From UBA1573 sp034005165 (GTDB taxonomy: Bacteria > Pseudomonadota > Alphaproteobacteria > Micavibrionales > Micavibrionaceae), in NCBI GenBank assembly GCA_034005165.1, contig JAVEVE010000001.1:620001-684000 (forward strand): DNA of 64,000 nucleotides, given 5' to 3'. Positions 1 through 9,197 of the stretch are shown piece after piece; the first letter of the stretch is position 1; every line of letters starts with the position of its first letter. Both the position numbers and the translations under genes were made by a program. The notes beneath the pieces are model-generated. The model saw only the letters and a program-made list of their open reading frames with translations. It was not told the origin of the DNA and made no database searches.

Positions 1-7
1 AAAACAT
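1..7 (-). CDS. Probable tadC start, cut by the window edge
   Basis: On the minus strand an ATG sits at 7-5, preceded by a GCAGGT stretch, 25 bases after the tadB stop. In Tad/Cpa operons tadC normally follows tadB directly, so this is likely its start codon. Only two full codons are visible, so the assignment rests on position and not on protein sequence. Confidence 0.3.
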
Positions 8-31
8 AACGCTATACCTGCTTTCCAGACA

Positions 32-1009
32 TCAAACTCTAAAGTTAATCATCTGGCGCATGACCAAACCACCAATTGTCATCCAACCCAGTGCACCAAA
101 CAAAAAGAACTTACCCTTAAGCGTATAAAACAACGGATACATATAGTCAGGGTTAATTGCGTAAAGGCCTGATGCCACAAGGATAGGCAATGACCCGATA
201 ATCGCAGCAGAAGACTTGGCTTCTGATGACAAGGCTTGAACTTTCCGTTTCAGGCGAAAACGGGAGCGAATCACACGCGCAAGGTTTGTAAGAATTTCCG
301 AGAGAGAAGAACCAGTTTGCTGTTGAATAGAAATCCCCGTTGCAAACATTTGCATTTCTGTAATCGGCATACGCTCTGCCGCATGTAAACAGGCATCTGC
401 CAATGTAATTCCGATTTTTTGCTCATCATAAACGCGGGACATTTCCTCGCCCACTGGACCAGTAAACTCGCGAGAAACCATCGAAATGGCTTCCCCTATC
501 GGCATACCGGCTTTCAACAACCGGACCATGGATTCAAGCGCATCCGGAAAATCTTCCAGAAATGCACGTTGCCTACGGGAGATTTTAATCTTCAAAAACA
601 ATCTCGGAAGGCCAAGCGCGCCGACAAAAGCCCCAATAACGATCAAAAATGGCCCCTGTCCCGTAGCAATCATTGCCAAAACCGAAACAACTCCGCTGAT
701 CGCAGAATATCCCCAAAAATTTCGAACAGATGTGCTTGCAAATCCTGCTTGTTGTAACTGGCTTTTGACTTCCAAGGATTTTTTTGATTTAATCGAGTTG
801 CTTTCTGCCAACTTCTTGGCCAAATCAGCACGACGCTTGTCTCGTGCATCCTGCAAGCTATCACCACCACTGGATACAGACTGTCCGGCGATAATTGACA
901 AGTTACGCTTTTGTTGCTCCTGACGGGTATTCATGAGCAGCAACCCCGTCATTCCTAAAATAACGGCGACAATGAGGATAACCAGAAAAATAATGACTGC
1001 AGATGACAT
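32..1009 (-). CDS. tadB: TadB-type inner-membrane platform protein (type II secretion F domain)
   Basis: Inner-membrane platform protein of the Flp/Tad pilus machine, thought to couple the CpaF ATPase to pilin assembly. The 325-residue product has an N-terminal membrane helix, a pair of helices near residues 95-135, a T2SSF domain over about residues 150-290 (with a GMPIGEAI stretch), and C-terminal helices. The ATG at 1009 was chosen because AAAGAGA lies 5 bases upstream; a TTG at 1024 would add five residues. It follows cpaF by 18 bases and is the last complete gene of the pilus operon here. The family is certain; TadB rather than TadC is inferred from operon order. Confidence 0.9.
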   Translation of the reverse strand: MSSAVIIFLVILIVAVILGMTGLLLMNTRQEQQKRNLSIIAGQSVSSGGDSLQDARDKRRADLAKKLAESNSIKSKKSLEVKSQLQQAGFASTSVRNFWGYSAISGVVSVLAMIATGQGPFLIVIGAFVGALGLPRLFLKIKISRRQRAFLEDFPDALESMVRLLKAGMPIGEAISMVSREFTGPVGEEMSRVYDEQKIGITLADACLHAAERMPITEMQMFATGISIQQQTGSSLSEILTNLARVIRSRFRLKRKVQALSSEAKSSAAIIGSLPILVASGLYAINPDYMYPLFYTLKGKFFLFGALGWMTIGGLVMRQMINFRV

Positions 1010-1027
1010 GGCTGTCTCTTTCAAATA

Positions 1028-2698
1028 TTAGCCGTAGGCCTCTTCCATAGCGTCCAGAACAAGCTTTTCGACACCAAAGGAACGCGCTTTATCCCAGAAT
1101 TTCGGACGCATTCCGGTTGACTTCAAACGGGTGATCAATTTGCCCTCGTCATCTTCACCAAGAACTTCGAGAATAAACAAATCTTGCATGGTAACAACAT
1201 CACCTTCCATGCCGGTGATCTCGGTCACATGCGTAACTTTACGTGACCCGTCACGCAAACGTTGAACCTGAATAATGACATTAACTGCAGAAGAAATCTG
1301 CTCACGTACCGCAACGGTCGGAATATTCAAATTCCCCATCGCAATCATATTCTCCATACGGGATAAGGCTTCACGCGGGTTGTTAGCGTGAACTGTTCCC
1401 ATTGATCCATCATGACCGGTATTCATAGCCTGCAATAAGTCAAAGGCTTCAGGACCACGAACCTCCCCCACAATAATGCGCTCAGGACGCATACGCAGAC
1501 AGTTTTTGACCAGATCGCGCATTGTCACTTCCCCGACCCCTTCAAGGTTGGCAGGACGCGTTTCAAGACGGACAACATGCGGCTGTTGCAATTGCAATTC
1601 ACACGCATCCTCACATGTAATAATTCGCTCACCCGGCTCGATATAACGCGTCAGACAGTTCAGCATCGTAGTTTTCCCCGACCCTGTCCCACCTGAAATC
1701 AAAGCATTCACACGGCATCGACCGATCGCCATAATCAACTTGGCACAGCTTGGAGTCATCGCGCCAAACTCAAGCAATTTTTCAAGCGTCAACTTATCCT
1801 TGGTAAATTTACGGATCGTCATACACGCGCCGTCTACGGCCAAAGGCGGAATAATAACATTCACACGCGACCCGTCAGGCAAACGCGCATCACAAATCGG
1901 AGAAGACTCATCTACACGCCGACCGATAGCCCCCACAATACGCTGACAGATCGTTACCAGATGCTGGTTATCGCGGAATTTGATATCTGTTTTCTGGATT
2001 TTCCCTTTACGTTCAACATATACAGTCTCAGGACCGTTAATCATGATATCCGCAATTCCGTCTTCAGCCAGCAATATCTCAAGCGGACCATAACCCAACA
2101 TATCATCGCCGCATTCCTTGGCGATCTGGGCCATTTCCATCGGCGTCAAATCCAGATTACGGAATCTGGCAATCTCTTCAACAGCTGTACGAACCTCATC
2201 ACGAGCGGCTTTACCGTCCATACGGGCTAACGCCTTCAAATCAATCCCGTCACGAAGGTCCGACCAGATACGGGTTCTAGCGCGCTTTAAACGCAATGCC
2301 GTCATGGAATCAACTTCACCGGATCCGGACGTAACATGAACATCTTCTTCTTCCAATGAAAGAAACCCGTCATCAATAGACTTCTTAGGCTCATCACCCT
2401 TTTTCTGAATGTCTCGTGTTATTTCTTTTTGAACGATAGACTCTTCTTTTTTATTTCCATCCTTGGAATCTTCATTCTGCATCATTCCATCACGCATAAT
2501 CTCGCGCAATTTCTCGGACATATCATCAGACATAACGCTAGGTGGAGGCATCACAGCATCCACAAGAGACTCCTCAAGTTTAGATGTATCTTCAATCGCG
2601 ACGGAGGACTGTTCCCGGAGATCGGATTCAACAGACTTTTTCACGACCTTCGGAGGCGCGCTCGGTGGAGATGAATTACTTTTTTTACCAAATCCCAT
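1028..2698 (-). CDS. cpaF: Tad pilus assembly ATPase CpaF/TadA
   Basis: Secretion-type hexameric ATPase that powers Flp pilus assembly at the cytoplasmic face of the inner membrane. The 556-residue product has a charged, low-complexity N-terminal region (about 1-110) and then a VirB11/GspE-like core. Walker A GGTGSGKT lies near residues 335-342, followed by the Asp/Glu box (ITCEDACELQ) and the His box around GTVHANNPREAL. The start at ATG 2698 has AGG upstream; a TTG at 2716 would add six residues. It sits between cpaE and tadB with short spacing, consistent with one transcript. Confidence 0.95.
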   Translation of the reverse strand: MGFGKKSNSSPPSAPPKVVKKSVESDLREQSSVAIEDTSKLEESLVDAVMPPPSVMSDDMSEKLREIMRDGMMQNEDSKDGNKKEESIVQKEITRDIQKKGDEPKKSIDDGFLSLEEEDVHVTSGSGEVDSMTALRLKRARTRIWSDLRDGIDLKALARMDGKAARDEVRTAVEEIARFRNLDLTPMEMAQIAKECGDDMLGYGPLEILLAEDGIADIMINGPETVYVERKGKIQKTDIKFRDNQHLVTICQRIVGAIGRRVDESSPICDARLPDGSRVNVIIPPLAVDGACMTIRKFTKDKLTLEKLLEFGAMTPSCAKLIMAIGRCRVNALISGGTGSGKTTMLNCLTRYIEPGERIITCEDACELQLQQPHVVRLETRPANLEGVGEVTMRDLVKNCLRMRPERIIVGEVRGPEAFDLLQAMNTGHDGSMGTVHANNPREALSRMENMIAMGNLNIPTVAVREQISSAVNVIIQVQRLRDGSRKVTHVTEITGMEGDVVTMQDLFILEVLGEDDEGKLITRLKSTGMRPKFWDKARSFGVEKLVLDAMEEAYG

Positions 2699-2721
2699 TC
2701 CGGAACCTAAATCCAATCAAT

Positions 2722-3975
2722 CTACTTTTTAAGCTTTCCTAGAATCCCTCCGAGAATTTTCGGAGAGGAGGAAGATGTCGTATCTGTTATAACGCCCGTA
2801 TCTTTTCCGATATTCAAAGTCTGGACCAAAAATTTTTGCATCAACCCGAGAATGTCCTTCGCCGCTTGATTTTCTGTCAACGGCTTACCGGAAGTCTCGG
2901 CAGCTCCAAACACTTTCGGAGACCATGGAATAATGACTTCAGGATGAATTTTAAGGGCAGTCTCTATATCTGAATCCGAAATTTCGAAACCTTGGGACAA
3001 CCCTTTCTGGTTCAAAATCAGGTGAATATTATCCTCCCCGCCCCCTCGTAACGTTTTGATTTCCTGAAGAAAACCTCGCGCGGCCCGCAAAGACGGTAAG
3101 GATGGAGAGGTTACAACCACAATCTCGTGAGCACGCGTCAAAACAGCAGACGCCAGAGAAGTAGGCGCTTGCGACAAATCACAAATAACCAACGGGAATG
3201 TAACCATCAACTTACTCAGAAGAGACTCGTATTGCTCAGAGGCAACAGGCCCATCAAGAATCGCTTCTGCTCCAGTTGCCAAAACAGACAGATAATCATC
3301 GACCTTAACGATCATGCGTTTAAAGGAATCCTGATCCGTACCCGAGGCTACTCGCGCAGCTTCGTGCAAGGTTGTCATAGCTTCAGTACCTAGAGCAACA
3401 CTCAGATAAGACCGTCCGCCGGCTGCATCCAGAATAATTGATTTCTGATTAAGGGCAGTTGAAGCGCTCAGAGCAAAAGTCTGCGCCATCGTTGATGTAC
3501 CGACCCCACCTTTCGCGCCAACAAAAGCAACAAGGCGACTACCGGGTGACCCAAGTTTTTCGATCAGAATCTTTGAGATCAAACCTGTCAAAACAATTTT
3601 AGAAATCGGACGAACCAGGTAATCGGAAACCCCCATATCGATCAATCGACGATAGAGGTACACATCATTAATCGGGCCGACAACAACGGCTGCAGTATGC
3701 TCTGCACAACTTCCTGCGAGCACTTCCAGACGGTCTGTAAACCCTTCCCCGATTTCCTCTGTCTCAACAATCAATAAATTCGGGGAATCTTTGACACGAA
3801 AATACTCTGTAGCACTCGCCACATCGCCATCATGAATATCGAATGTCACACGGGCAAATCTCCAATCCTCTTTCAAAGATGCAGCAGCCTCACGCATCTC
3901 CTTGTCGCGAATGAACAGTGCCACACGCGCTGTCGGCAATAAAACATTCGTAATAATTTCCGAATTATCAGACAT
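2722..3975 (-). CDS. cpaE: Pilus polar-localisation ATPase CpaE/TadZ
   Basis: MinD/ParA-like ATPase that places the Tad pilus machine, at the cell pole in Caulobacter. Residues about 15-130 look like an atypical receiver domain. A deviant Walker A (GAKGGVGTST) at residues 153-162 opens the MinD-like ATPase domain. The length of 417 residues is usual for the family. The gene is 23 bases upstream of cpaF in the operon. In Caulobacter CpaE localisation depends on PodJ; a PodJ-like gene lies at 29216-31582, so a functional link is possible but inferred. Confidence 0.92.
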   Translation of the reverse strand: MSDNSEIITNVLLPTARVALFIRDKEMREAAASLKEDWRFARVTFDIHDGDVASATEYFRVKDSPNLLIVETEEIGEGFTDRLEVLAGSCAEHTAAVVVGPINDVYLYRRLIDMGVSDYLVRPISKIVLTGLISKILIEKLGSPGSRLVAFVGAKGGVGTSTMAQTFALSASTALNQKSIILDAAGGRSYLSVALGTEAMTTLHEAARVASGTDQDSFKRMIVKVDDYLSVLATGAEAILDGPVASEQYESLLSKLMVTFPLVICDLSQAPTSLASAVLTRAHEIVVVTSPSLPSLRAARGFLQEIKTLRGGGEDNIHLILNQKGLSQGFEISDSDIETALKIHPEVIIPWSPKVFGAAETSGKPLTENQAAKDILGLMQKFLVQTLNIGKDTGVITDTTSSSSPKILGGILGKLKK

Positions 3976-4098
3976 AAAATAAACCTGAATGTACCCTATA
4001 GAATTATAGTTTTTCTCAGTTTCATTATAGGTACAGAGTATAAATCGAAGGTTAATATCCGCGCGACAGAAAGGAAGAAAAAGTCTTTACTTTCTCTA

Positions 4099-4770
4099 TT
4101 ACTCGGAAGCCGTTTCCCCACCAAGATCAGGGTTGGATGATCCTCCGTAATACCCTCTTTGGTCAAGGACATTTGTCTGTCTGTGGCCATCAACATCCGT
4201 CTCAAATCCTGGTTTACCCAGAAGGTCAGAAGGACGTGTAACCTGACGCGCAATCAAGTTTTCGATTGTACAGCCATAACGATAATCGGGATTTTCGATA
4301 TCAGTCTTGCTCGGAGCTTCCGGCAGCCCATAATAGCCCGGCATCATTTTACATCCTGTAGGACCCTGTGCAGTAATCGCCGGAAAAGTCATAACAGTTG
4401 TCGAGACATCTCCCGTCCCCGGAGCCGAAGCAACAGACATTTGGACATTCTGCACACCCAACTGACGAAGCCTTGCTTCGATGCGTTGCGCCTCGCGCTG
4501 GGCATTGCCCAAACCATTGCGCGAAGACTTCGGATCATAAGACACGGAGGCCACCAGTGGCCCGTTACCATAGCGCTGATAATAAACCGATACAGCGCGC
4601 AATGTCGCATCATCCAGCTTGGATGTCTCGAAGCTATCCGTAAACTGGTCTTCATGAATTTCAAGACGTGACTGGTTCATCCAGCTATTGGACTCTACCG
4701 AACAGCCGCTCAACAAACCGAGGGAAGATGTCGCCAAAACCAACGCACCAAAAACCACAGAAACTTTCAT
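4099..4770 (-). CDS. cpaD: Pilus assembly lipoprotein CpaD
   Basis: Outer-membrane-associated lipoprotein of the Tad secretin complex. The 223-residue product starts with a lipoprotein signal peptide whose lipobox is LLSGC (Cys about residue 23). The body matches the CpaD family, with a VYYQRYG region and a later C...Y motif segment (GCKMMPGYYGLP, YRYGCTIENLIARQV). The start has GGAAGG upstream. It lies between cpaC and cpaE as expected. The C-terminus is enriched in Gly/Asn. CpaD is among the less conserved Tad proteins, so position supports the call strongly. Confidence 0.88.
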   Translation of the reverse strand: MKVSVVFGALVLATSSLGLLSGCSVESNSWMNQSRLEIHEDQFTDSFETSKLDDATLRAVSVYYQRYGNGPLVASVSYDPKSSRNGLGNAQREAQRIEARLRQLGVQNVQMSVASAPGTGDVSTTVMTFPAITAQGPTGCKMMPGYYGLPEAPSKTDIENPDYRYGCTIENLIARQVTRPSDLLGKPGFETDVDGHRQTNVLDQRGYYGGSSNPDLGGETASE

Positions 4771-4790
4771 AATATATCCTTCCCGTCTCT

Positions 4791-6347
4791 CTAATCGAGC
4801 ATATACCCAAAGGCCTGATCGCCAGCCGGAATATTCTTGACACGTTCACCGTAAATCTTGCGCATATTGCGCGTAAAGACGTTACTCATCGGTGAATTGA
4901 CAATCTTCGGCAATTCTTCAGCTTCGACATCAACAACAGATACAGCCTCTTCTTGCGTATACAATGGAACAGCCTTCCCTTTATCACCAGGACTCATAGC
5001 TGCTGTCGGTGGTGGTGGTGGCAATTTTTTTGAACTTTCAAATACCGGTTTGGACTGAGAATCATCTGCGTAGGGCTGAACCAGATATGGAGTTACAATC
5101 ACAACCAGTTCTGTTTCCTGACGTTCGAAACTTTTTGAAGAGATCAAATCACCCAGAACAGGGGTATCCTTAACCCCCGGAAGACCGGACATCCCTTTTA
5201 TATTTTCGGACTTCAACAAACCGGCCATCATTAAAGATCCGCCGGAATTGATCTCGACAGTCGTTGATGCCTTGCGAACATCAATTCCAGGAATCTGGAT
5301 TTCAGCAAGAGTAAGCCCTTGCCCCGGATCAAGAGATGAAACCTCCGTGTTGAGTTGCAGCGAGATACGATCACTAGACAACACAGTCGGCTTAAAGTTC
5401 AAAGATACACCGAACTGTTTGTATTCGATGATAATATTTCCATACTGATCTCGGCCAGCCGGGATTGGGAACTCTCCACCGGCAAGAAATCCTGCCTGCT
5501 CTCCGGAAACCGCTGTCAAATTAGGCTCAGCAAGAACATTCGCCAAATTATCTTTTTCCAGAGCGTTCAACAACACTTGAATATCGCCGAAAGCAGAACT
5601 TGCCGTATTGAATAGTAGGCTGGTCACGCTAAATGGATCTTCTGTCAAACCGGTTCTACCTGTAACTGACGAGCTTGCTCGAATACGGGCCGCATCGCTC
5701 ACGCCGGAACGGTCATTGCTAGTCTCAACACCAAACTCCTTCAAAACATCACGGGAAACTTCCATCATACGGACACGTAACATAACCTGTTGCTCGCCAC
5801 GCACGGACAGTAGGTTCTGGACAATTTCATCAATATTACCAGTCAGTTCCTGAACTTCACCCATATGAGCAGCAACAAGGCGGGCTATTTTTTGAGCAGC
5901 CGTTGGGGTTGAAACTGTCCCTGTAATTGCAGCCTGATCCCCGATCATACGAACATGAACATCTTTTTCCTGAGGAAACAGATCAGCAATCATTGCCTCA
6001 ATCGCTTTGGTATCGACAGAAACCGATACATCGATTTTATTCAAAACATTTCCTCGGCTATCCAGAACGATCACGTTGGTGTTCCCAAGATTTGCGCCAA
6101 CAACATAAAGCTTATTACTTTGCAAAACAGAGACATCGGCAATTTTAGGATCAGCAACCATAATATCTGCAATCGCACCCGGGATCTCGATGATCTCGGC
6201 CTTCCCAATTGTCAGTTGCATCATATCTTTGGATGCGGATTGCACAGGCAGCGCAAAGCCGGCCATGACCATCACAACGAGTGTCGCCATCACTGACAGA
6301 ATCCTGACCCGCGAGGCTAATCCTGTGGATAAACCTGTGAACAACAT
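4791..6347 (-). CDS. cpaC: Tad pilus secretin CpaC/RcpA
   Basis: Outer-membrane secretin through which the Flp pilus leaves the cell. The 518-residue product has an N-terminal hydrophobic signal segment, then the pilus-assembly N-terminal domain (IADIMVADPKIADV) and a BON-like segment. The secretin core follows, with the signatures LAEPNLTAVSGEQAGFLAGG and VVIVTPYLV. A proline-rich tail contains PPPPP. ATG 6347 is preferred because AAAGG lies 8 bases upstream; a TTG at 6371 is in frame. It is followed 20 bases later by cpaD. Confidence 0.95.
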   Translation of the reverse strand: MLFTGLSTGLASRVRILSVMATLVVMVMAGFALPVQSASKDMMQLTIGKAEIIEIPGAIADIMVADPKIADVSVLQSNKLYVVGANLGNTNVIVLDSRGNVLNKIDVSVSVDTKAIEAMIADLFPQEKDVHVRMIGDQAAITGTVSTPTAAQKIARLVAAHMGEVQELTGNIDEIVQNLLSVRGEQQVMLRVRMMEVSRDVLKEFGVETSNDRSGVSDAARIRASSSVTGRTGLTEDPFSVTSLLFNTASSAFGDIQVLLNALEKDNLANVLAEPNLTAVSGEQAGFLAGGEFPIPAGRDQYGNIIIEYKQFGVSLNFKPTVLSSDRISLQLNTEVSSLDPGQGLTLAEIQIPGIDVRKASTTVEINSGGSLMMAGLLKSENIKGMSGLPGVKDTPVLGDLISSKSFERQETELVVIVTPYLVQPYADDSQSKPVFESSKKLPPPPPTAAMSPGDKGKAVPLYTQEEAVSVVDVEAEELPKIVNSPMSNVFTRNMRKIYGERVKNIPAGDQAFGYMLD

Positions 6348-6415
6348 TTTATTTTGCCTTTGTTTTAACAAGTTAATTAACGAAGCAGAGAACCTGCCTC
6401 AAAATTCTAGATTAC

Positions 6416-7261
6416 TTATTGTCGAACATTTACATTTTCTATGGTCTGCCCATTATAGACTCTCACAATATTGGAGTTTCCACCAGAGTTCTTTTTGATT
6501 TTACCTATCTCTTTAAGAACTGCGCCGACTTCAACATCCGTTGTAAAAGGTCTCTTTTTAGGATCGCTGGTTGCATCATCTCCCAGCGCACGCAGCACCA
6601 GAGATAAGTCTCCCATTTCACTGGCCAAAGCCAAACGCTCTGCCCCTTGAACATCAACTTCCAATGTAACAGTCCGACCGACCTTGGCTTTTCCGGCTTC
6701 TTCTTTTCCGGCATTCTGATCAATCGCAAGAACCTTCACGTTTTCCAAAACTGTCTGGGTTGCATGTTTACTTACGCGATCTGCCACTTCATCTTTTTCG
6801 CTACCCGACAATTTAACCTGATATGTCAACAACACATCAACACGGTCACTTGGAGAAATAAACCCGCCAACCATCGATTCAGCAGAAACTTTAATTGCCA
6901 TAGCCCGCATACCGGGTTCCATGGAAGCGGCCAGAATATTCCCCTTGCCCGCACTCGTTAAAGACGCAAGAAACAAAGGCTCACCCGCAACCATATCACG
7001 ACGCAAACGACCTTTGGCAACATCGGTAATTTTTTCACTCTTTTTACGAACAACCGCACCCGGCACAACCGAAGCCTCCGGCCACTCTTGCCATTTAAAA
7101 TTTGTATCCGAAACAGTGTCTCCCGTGGTGACAGCTTTCGAGGCCACAAGGATCTCTACCATACCTTCTTTCTTGTTACTAAAGCTGGCCTGAACAATGA
7201 TCGCCACAAGAAGGGCCACCAGAAATCCGCCACCGAGAACAATCAGAATATTTTTATTCAT
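6416..7261 (-). CDS. cpaB: Pilus assembly protein CpaB/RcpC (SAF domain)
   Basis: Periplasmic/inner-membrane component of the Tad machine, with a possible role in secretin function. The 281-residue product has an N-terminal membrane anchor (about residues 5-25), a SAF-like domain at about 35-100 (VASKAVTTGDTVSD) and the RcpC-type domain after it (AIKVSAESMVGGFISPSDRVDVLLTY). Length is normal for CpaB. It sits between cpaA and cpaC, 68 bases before cpaC. Confidence 0.92.
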   Translation of the reverse strand: MNKNILIVLGGGFLVALLVAIIVQASFSNKKEGMVEILVASKAVTTGDTVSDTNFKWQEWPEASVVPGAVVRKKSEKITDVAKGRLRRDMVAGEPLFLASLTSAGKGNILAASMEPGMRAMAIKVSAESMVGGFISPSDRVDVLLTYQVKLSGSEKDEVADRVSKHATQTVLENVKVLAIDQNAGKEEAGKAKVGRTVTLEVDVQGAERLALASEMGDLSLVLRALGDDATSDPKKRPFTTDVEVGAVLKEIGKIKKNSGGNSNIVRVYNGQTIENVNVRQ

Positions 7262-7361
7262 AATGAAATCCAGTCGTCAGGGAAATTGACACGAACGGCC
7301 AAAAAGAGTCAGCCACCTTTACATTTAGCCAAGAGGCTTTAAAAAATCCTAAACGCATTTT

Positions 7362-7907
7362 TCAGAACACAGCCTCCCATTTGGAAAAATTGAAATATCC
7401 TATAAAAATGAATGCAAAAAGCGCACCAACTGCCAAAGCAATACCATAAGGGACCGAAGGATGCCCCTCTTGAGCCTTTGCTATCCAACTTCCTTCCGCA
7501 GGAGCTGCAAATAATTTTTTTCTTTTGAGAACTAACGAAAACGCCGCGACCAAACCACCTGATAACGACATATAAAAGAGAAACGGAATAAGCCCCTGCA
7601 ACCCGACCCACAGCGCAATAACAGTTGCAAATTTTGAATCTCCGGCCCCCAATTGCTTTAAGGCAAACATCGCGAGCGTAACGACAAACACAATCAATGC
7701 CGCGCCGATATGATTCATAACCGGATGAAACACAACATCAGCCTGCCCTAAAACCATCAACCCGACATATGTCACGGCAAACGCCGCCAGAATAACAAGA
7801 GACACATAATTGGGAATTCGAAAACCACGAAAATCGGAAACAGCCGCAACGCCGCACATGGCAAGCGTAACAATCACACCGAATAAAAACAGAACCAGAC
7901 CAATCAT
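7362..7907 (-). CDS. cpaA: Prepilin peptidase CpaA (A24 family)
   Basis: Aspartic membrane protease that removes the leader of Flp prepilin. The product of about 181 residues is almost entirely membrane helices. Both catalytic motifs are visible: an Asp in the SDFRGFRIPN loop near residue 25 and the GxGD motif in GAGDSKF. ATG 7907 is used; a GTG at 7916 would add three residues, and neither has a good ribosome-binding site. The gene lies 170 bases downstream of flp and 100 bases upstream of cpaB. Confidence 0.9.
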   Translation of the reverse strand: MIGLVLFLFGVIVTLAMCGVAAVSDFRGFRIPNYVSLVILAAFAVTYVGLMVLGQADVVFHPVMNHIGAALIVFVVTLAMFALKQLGAGDSKFATVIALWVGLQGLIPFLFYMSLSGGLVAAFSLVLKRKKLFAAPAEGSWIAKAQEGHPSVPYGIALAVGALFAFIFIGYFNFSKWEAVF

Positions 7908-8077
7908 CCCAACCACAACTTTTTAGATTTCAGGCATTAGATTTCAGACGAGCGCACGCCAAAGCAATGCAGACATCAAACCATTTTTGAATTTTTATGA
8001 AATAAATCCCGGACAGTACAAAAGCCCACCCAACAGGGCGGGCTTCCGCAAACTTTAATGAAATGTTCAGTAACCGA

Positions 8078-8260
8078 TTATGGTGTACCGGACAATGCTG
8101 TACCCATTTCATCAAACTTTGATGTCAGCTCACCACCAAATGCCCATACGGCACCTGCGATTGCCAAAGCGATACCGGCAGCGATCAACGCATATTCAAT
8201 TGCGGTCGCACCGTCTTCTTTTGCTTGGTATGCTTGTACTAAAGCGATAAGTTTCAACAT
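8078..8260 (-). CDS. flp: Flp-type major pilin
   Basis: Structural pilin subunit of the Tad pilus. The 60-residue product has the Flp prepilin pattern: a short leader ending in EDG, the cleavage site before ATAIEYALIA with the conserved Glu-Tyr pair, then a hydrophobic helix to about residue 43. AAAAGGAG lies 6 bases before the ATG, the strongest ribosome-binding site of the operon. This fits the high expression expected of a pilin. A perfect TTAA-N7-TTAA palindrome lies about 80 bases upstream at 8339-8353. Confidence 0.95.
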   Translation of the reverse strand: MLKLIALVQAYQAKEDGATAIEYALIAAGIALAIAGAVWAFGGELTSKFDEMGTALSGTP

Positions 8261-8338
8261 GTTTTTCTCCTTTTTATTTTTCCAGCAAGATCTTATGTAA
8301 AGCTCAACCCTTACATCTTCAGAATAGCCTGAAAATAC

Positions 8339-8353
8339 TTAATGCCATGTTAA
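8339..8353. promoter_or_regulatory. Candidate CtrA binding site upstream of flp
   Basis: The sequence shows TTAA, seven bases (TGCCATG), then TTAA, the full palindromic CtrA recognition pattern of alphaproteobacteria. It lies 79 bases upstream of the flp start codon in the 276-base gap before marC. In Caulobacter the pilin gene pilA is activated by CtrA, and chpT and divK of the CtrA pathway are encoded in this window. Binding is inferred, not shown. Confidence 0.6.
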
Positions 8354-8536
8354 TGATGTTTCAATTTACATATAAATTACAGATACTTAGCAAAAAGCCT
8401 TCAAAAACAGTCCTGTAACAATTTGGGGAAAATTTAGAAAAAATACAGATCAAATTCGAAATTCTAAAATAGCGCGCCGCACACCTATTCGGAAGATGCT
8501 AACCCAAAGAAAAATGCTAACTAAATAATCAGAACA

Positions 8537-9145
8537 TCAAAGAATCTGCTTAATACCATCGATCATGAATTGAATGGCCATAGCCGCCATCAAGATTCCC
8601 ATCAACCGCGCAAGCAACGTACTGCCTGTAGGCCCGAAAACCTTCGCCAACTTATCAGCACCAAGCATAGAGACAAAAGCAATAATCTGAACAGAAACAA
8701 TGGCCAGAACAATCAGACCTTTATCAAAAAAACCGCCAGCCGCTGTAATGTGAAGCAACGCAGCCGTCATACTCCCCGGTCCGGCCAACAAAGGAATTGC
8801 CAACGGGAATACGGCAACATCCGATCTGTCATTGTAGACGCTTTTTTCCGATTCCATTTGGTCAGGATCATGAAACCCCATAATCATTCTAAAGCCCGTC
8901 ACAAATAAAAGCAGCCCACCCGCAATCCGGAAGGCAGGAATAGAAATCCCCAAATACTGGAGCAAAGCTTCACCGCCTATTCCGAAGAGAATCAGAATAG
9001 CTGTAGCCACCAAAGCAGCCTTAAACGCAATCACACGCACCATATGTTGTGACTGCCCTTTCACAAGCGCAGGAAAAACCGCCGATGTTCCTAAAGGATC
9101 AACGATAACAAACAACGTAATAAAAGCTGCTAAAAATAAATCCAT
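8537..9145 (-). CDS. MarC family integral membrane protein
   Basis: A 202-residue polytopic membrane protein with about six hydrophobic helices. Family features include an N-terminal helix followed by VDPLGTSAVFPAL and the central LLAGPGSMTAALL segment. MarC/UPF0056 proteins have no agreed transport substrate; the old link to multiple antibiotic resistance was not upheld. It is read in the same direction as mreB, 52 bases downstream of it. Confidence 0.88.
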   Translation of the reverse strand: MDLFLAAFITLFVIVDPLGTSAVFPALVKGQSQHMVRVIAFKAALVATAILILFGIGGEALLQYLGISIPAFRIAGGLLLFVTGFRMIMGFHDPDQMESEKSVYNDRSDVAVFPLAIPLLAGPGSMTAALLHITAAGGFFDKGLIVLAIVSVQIIAFVSMLGADKLAKVFGPTGSTLLARLMGILMAAMAIQFMIDGIKQIL

Positions 9146-9197
9146 AGAAAAAATCTATACTAAAACGCAGAAACAAAACATCACGGAGATGACGCAA

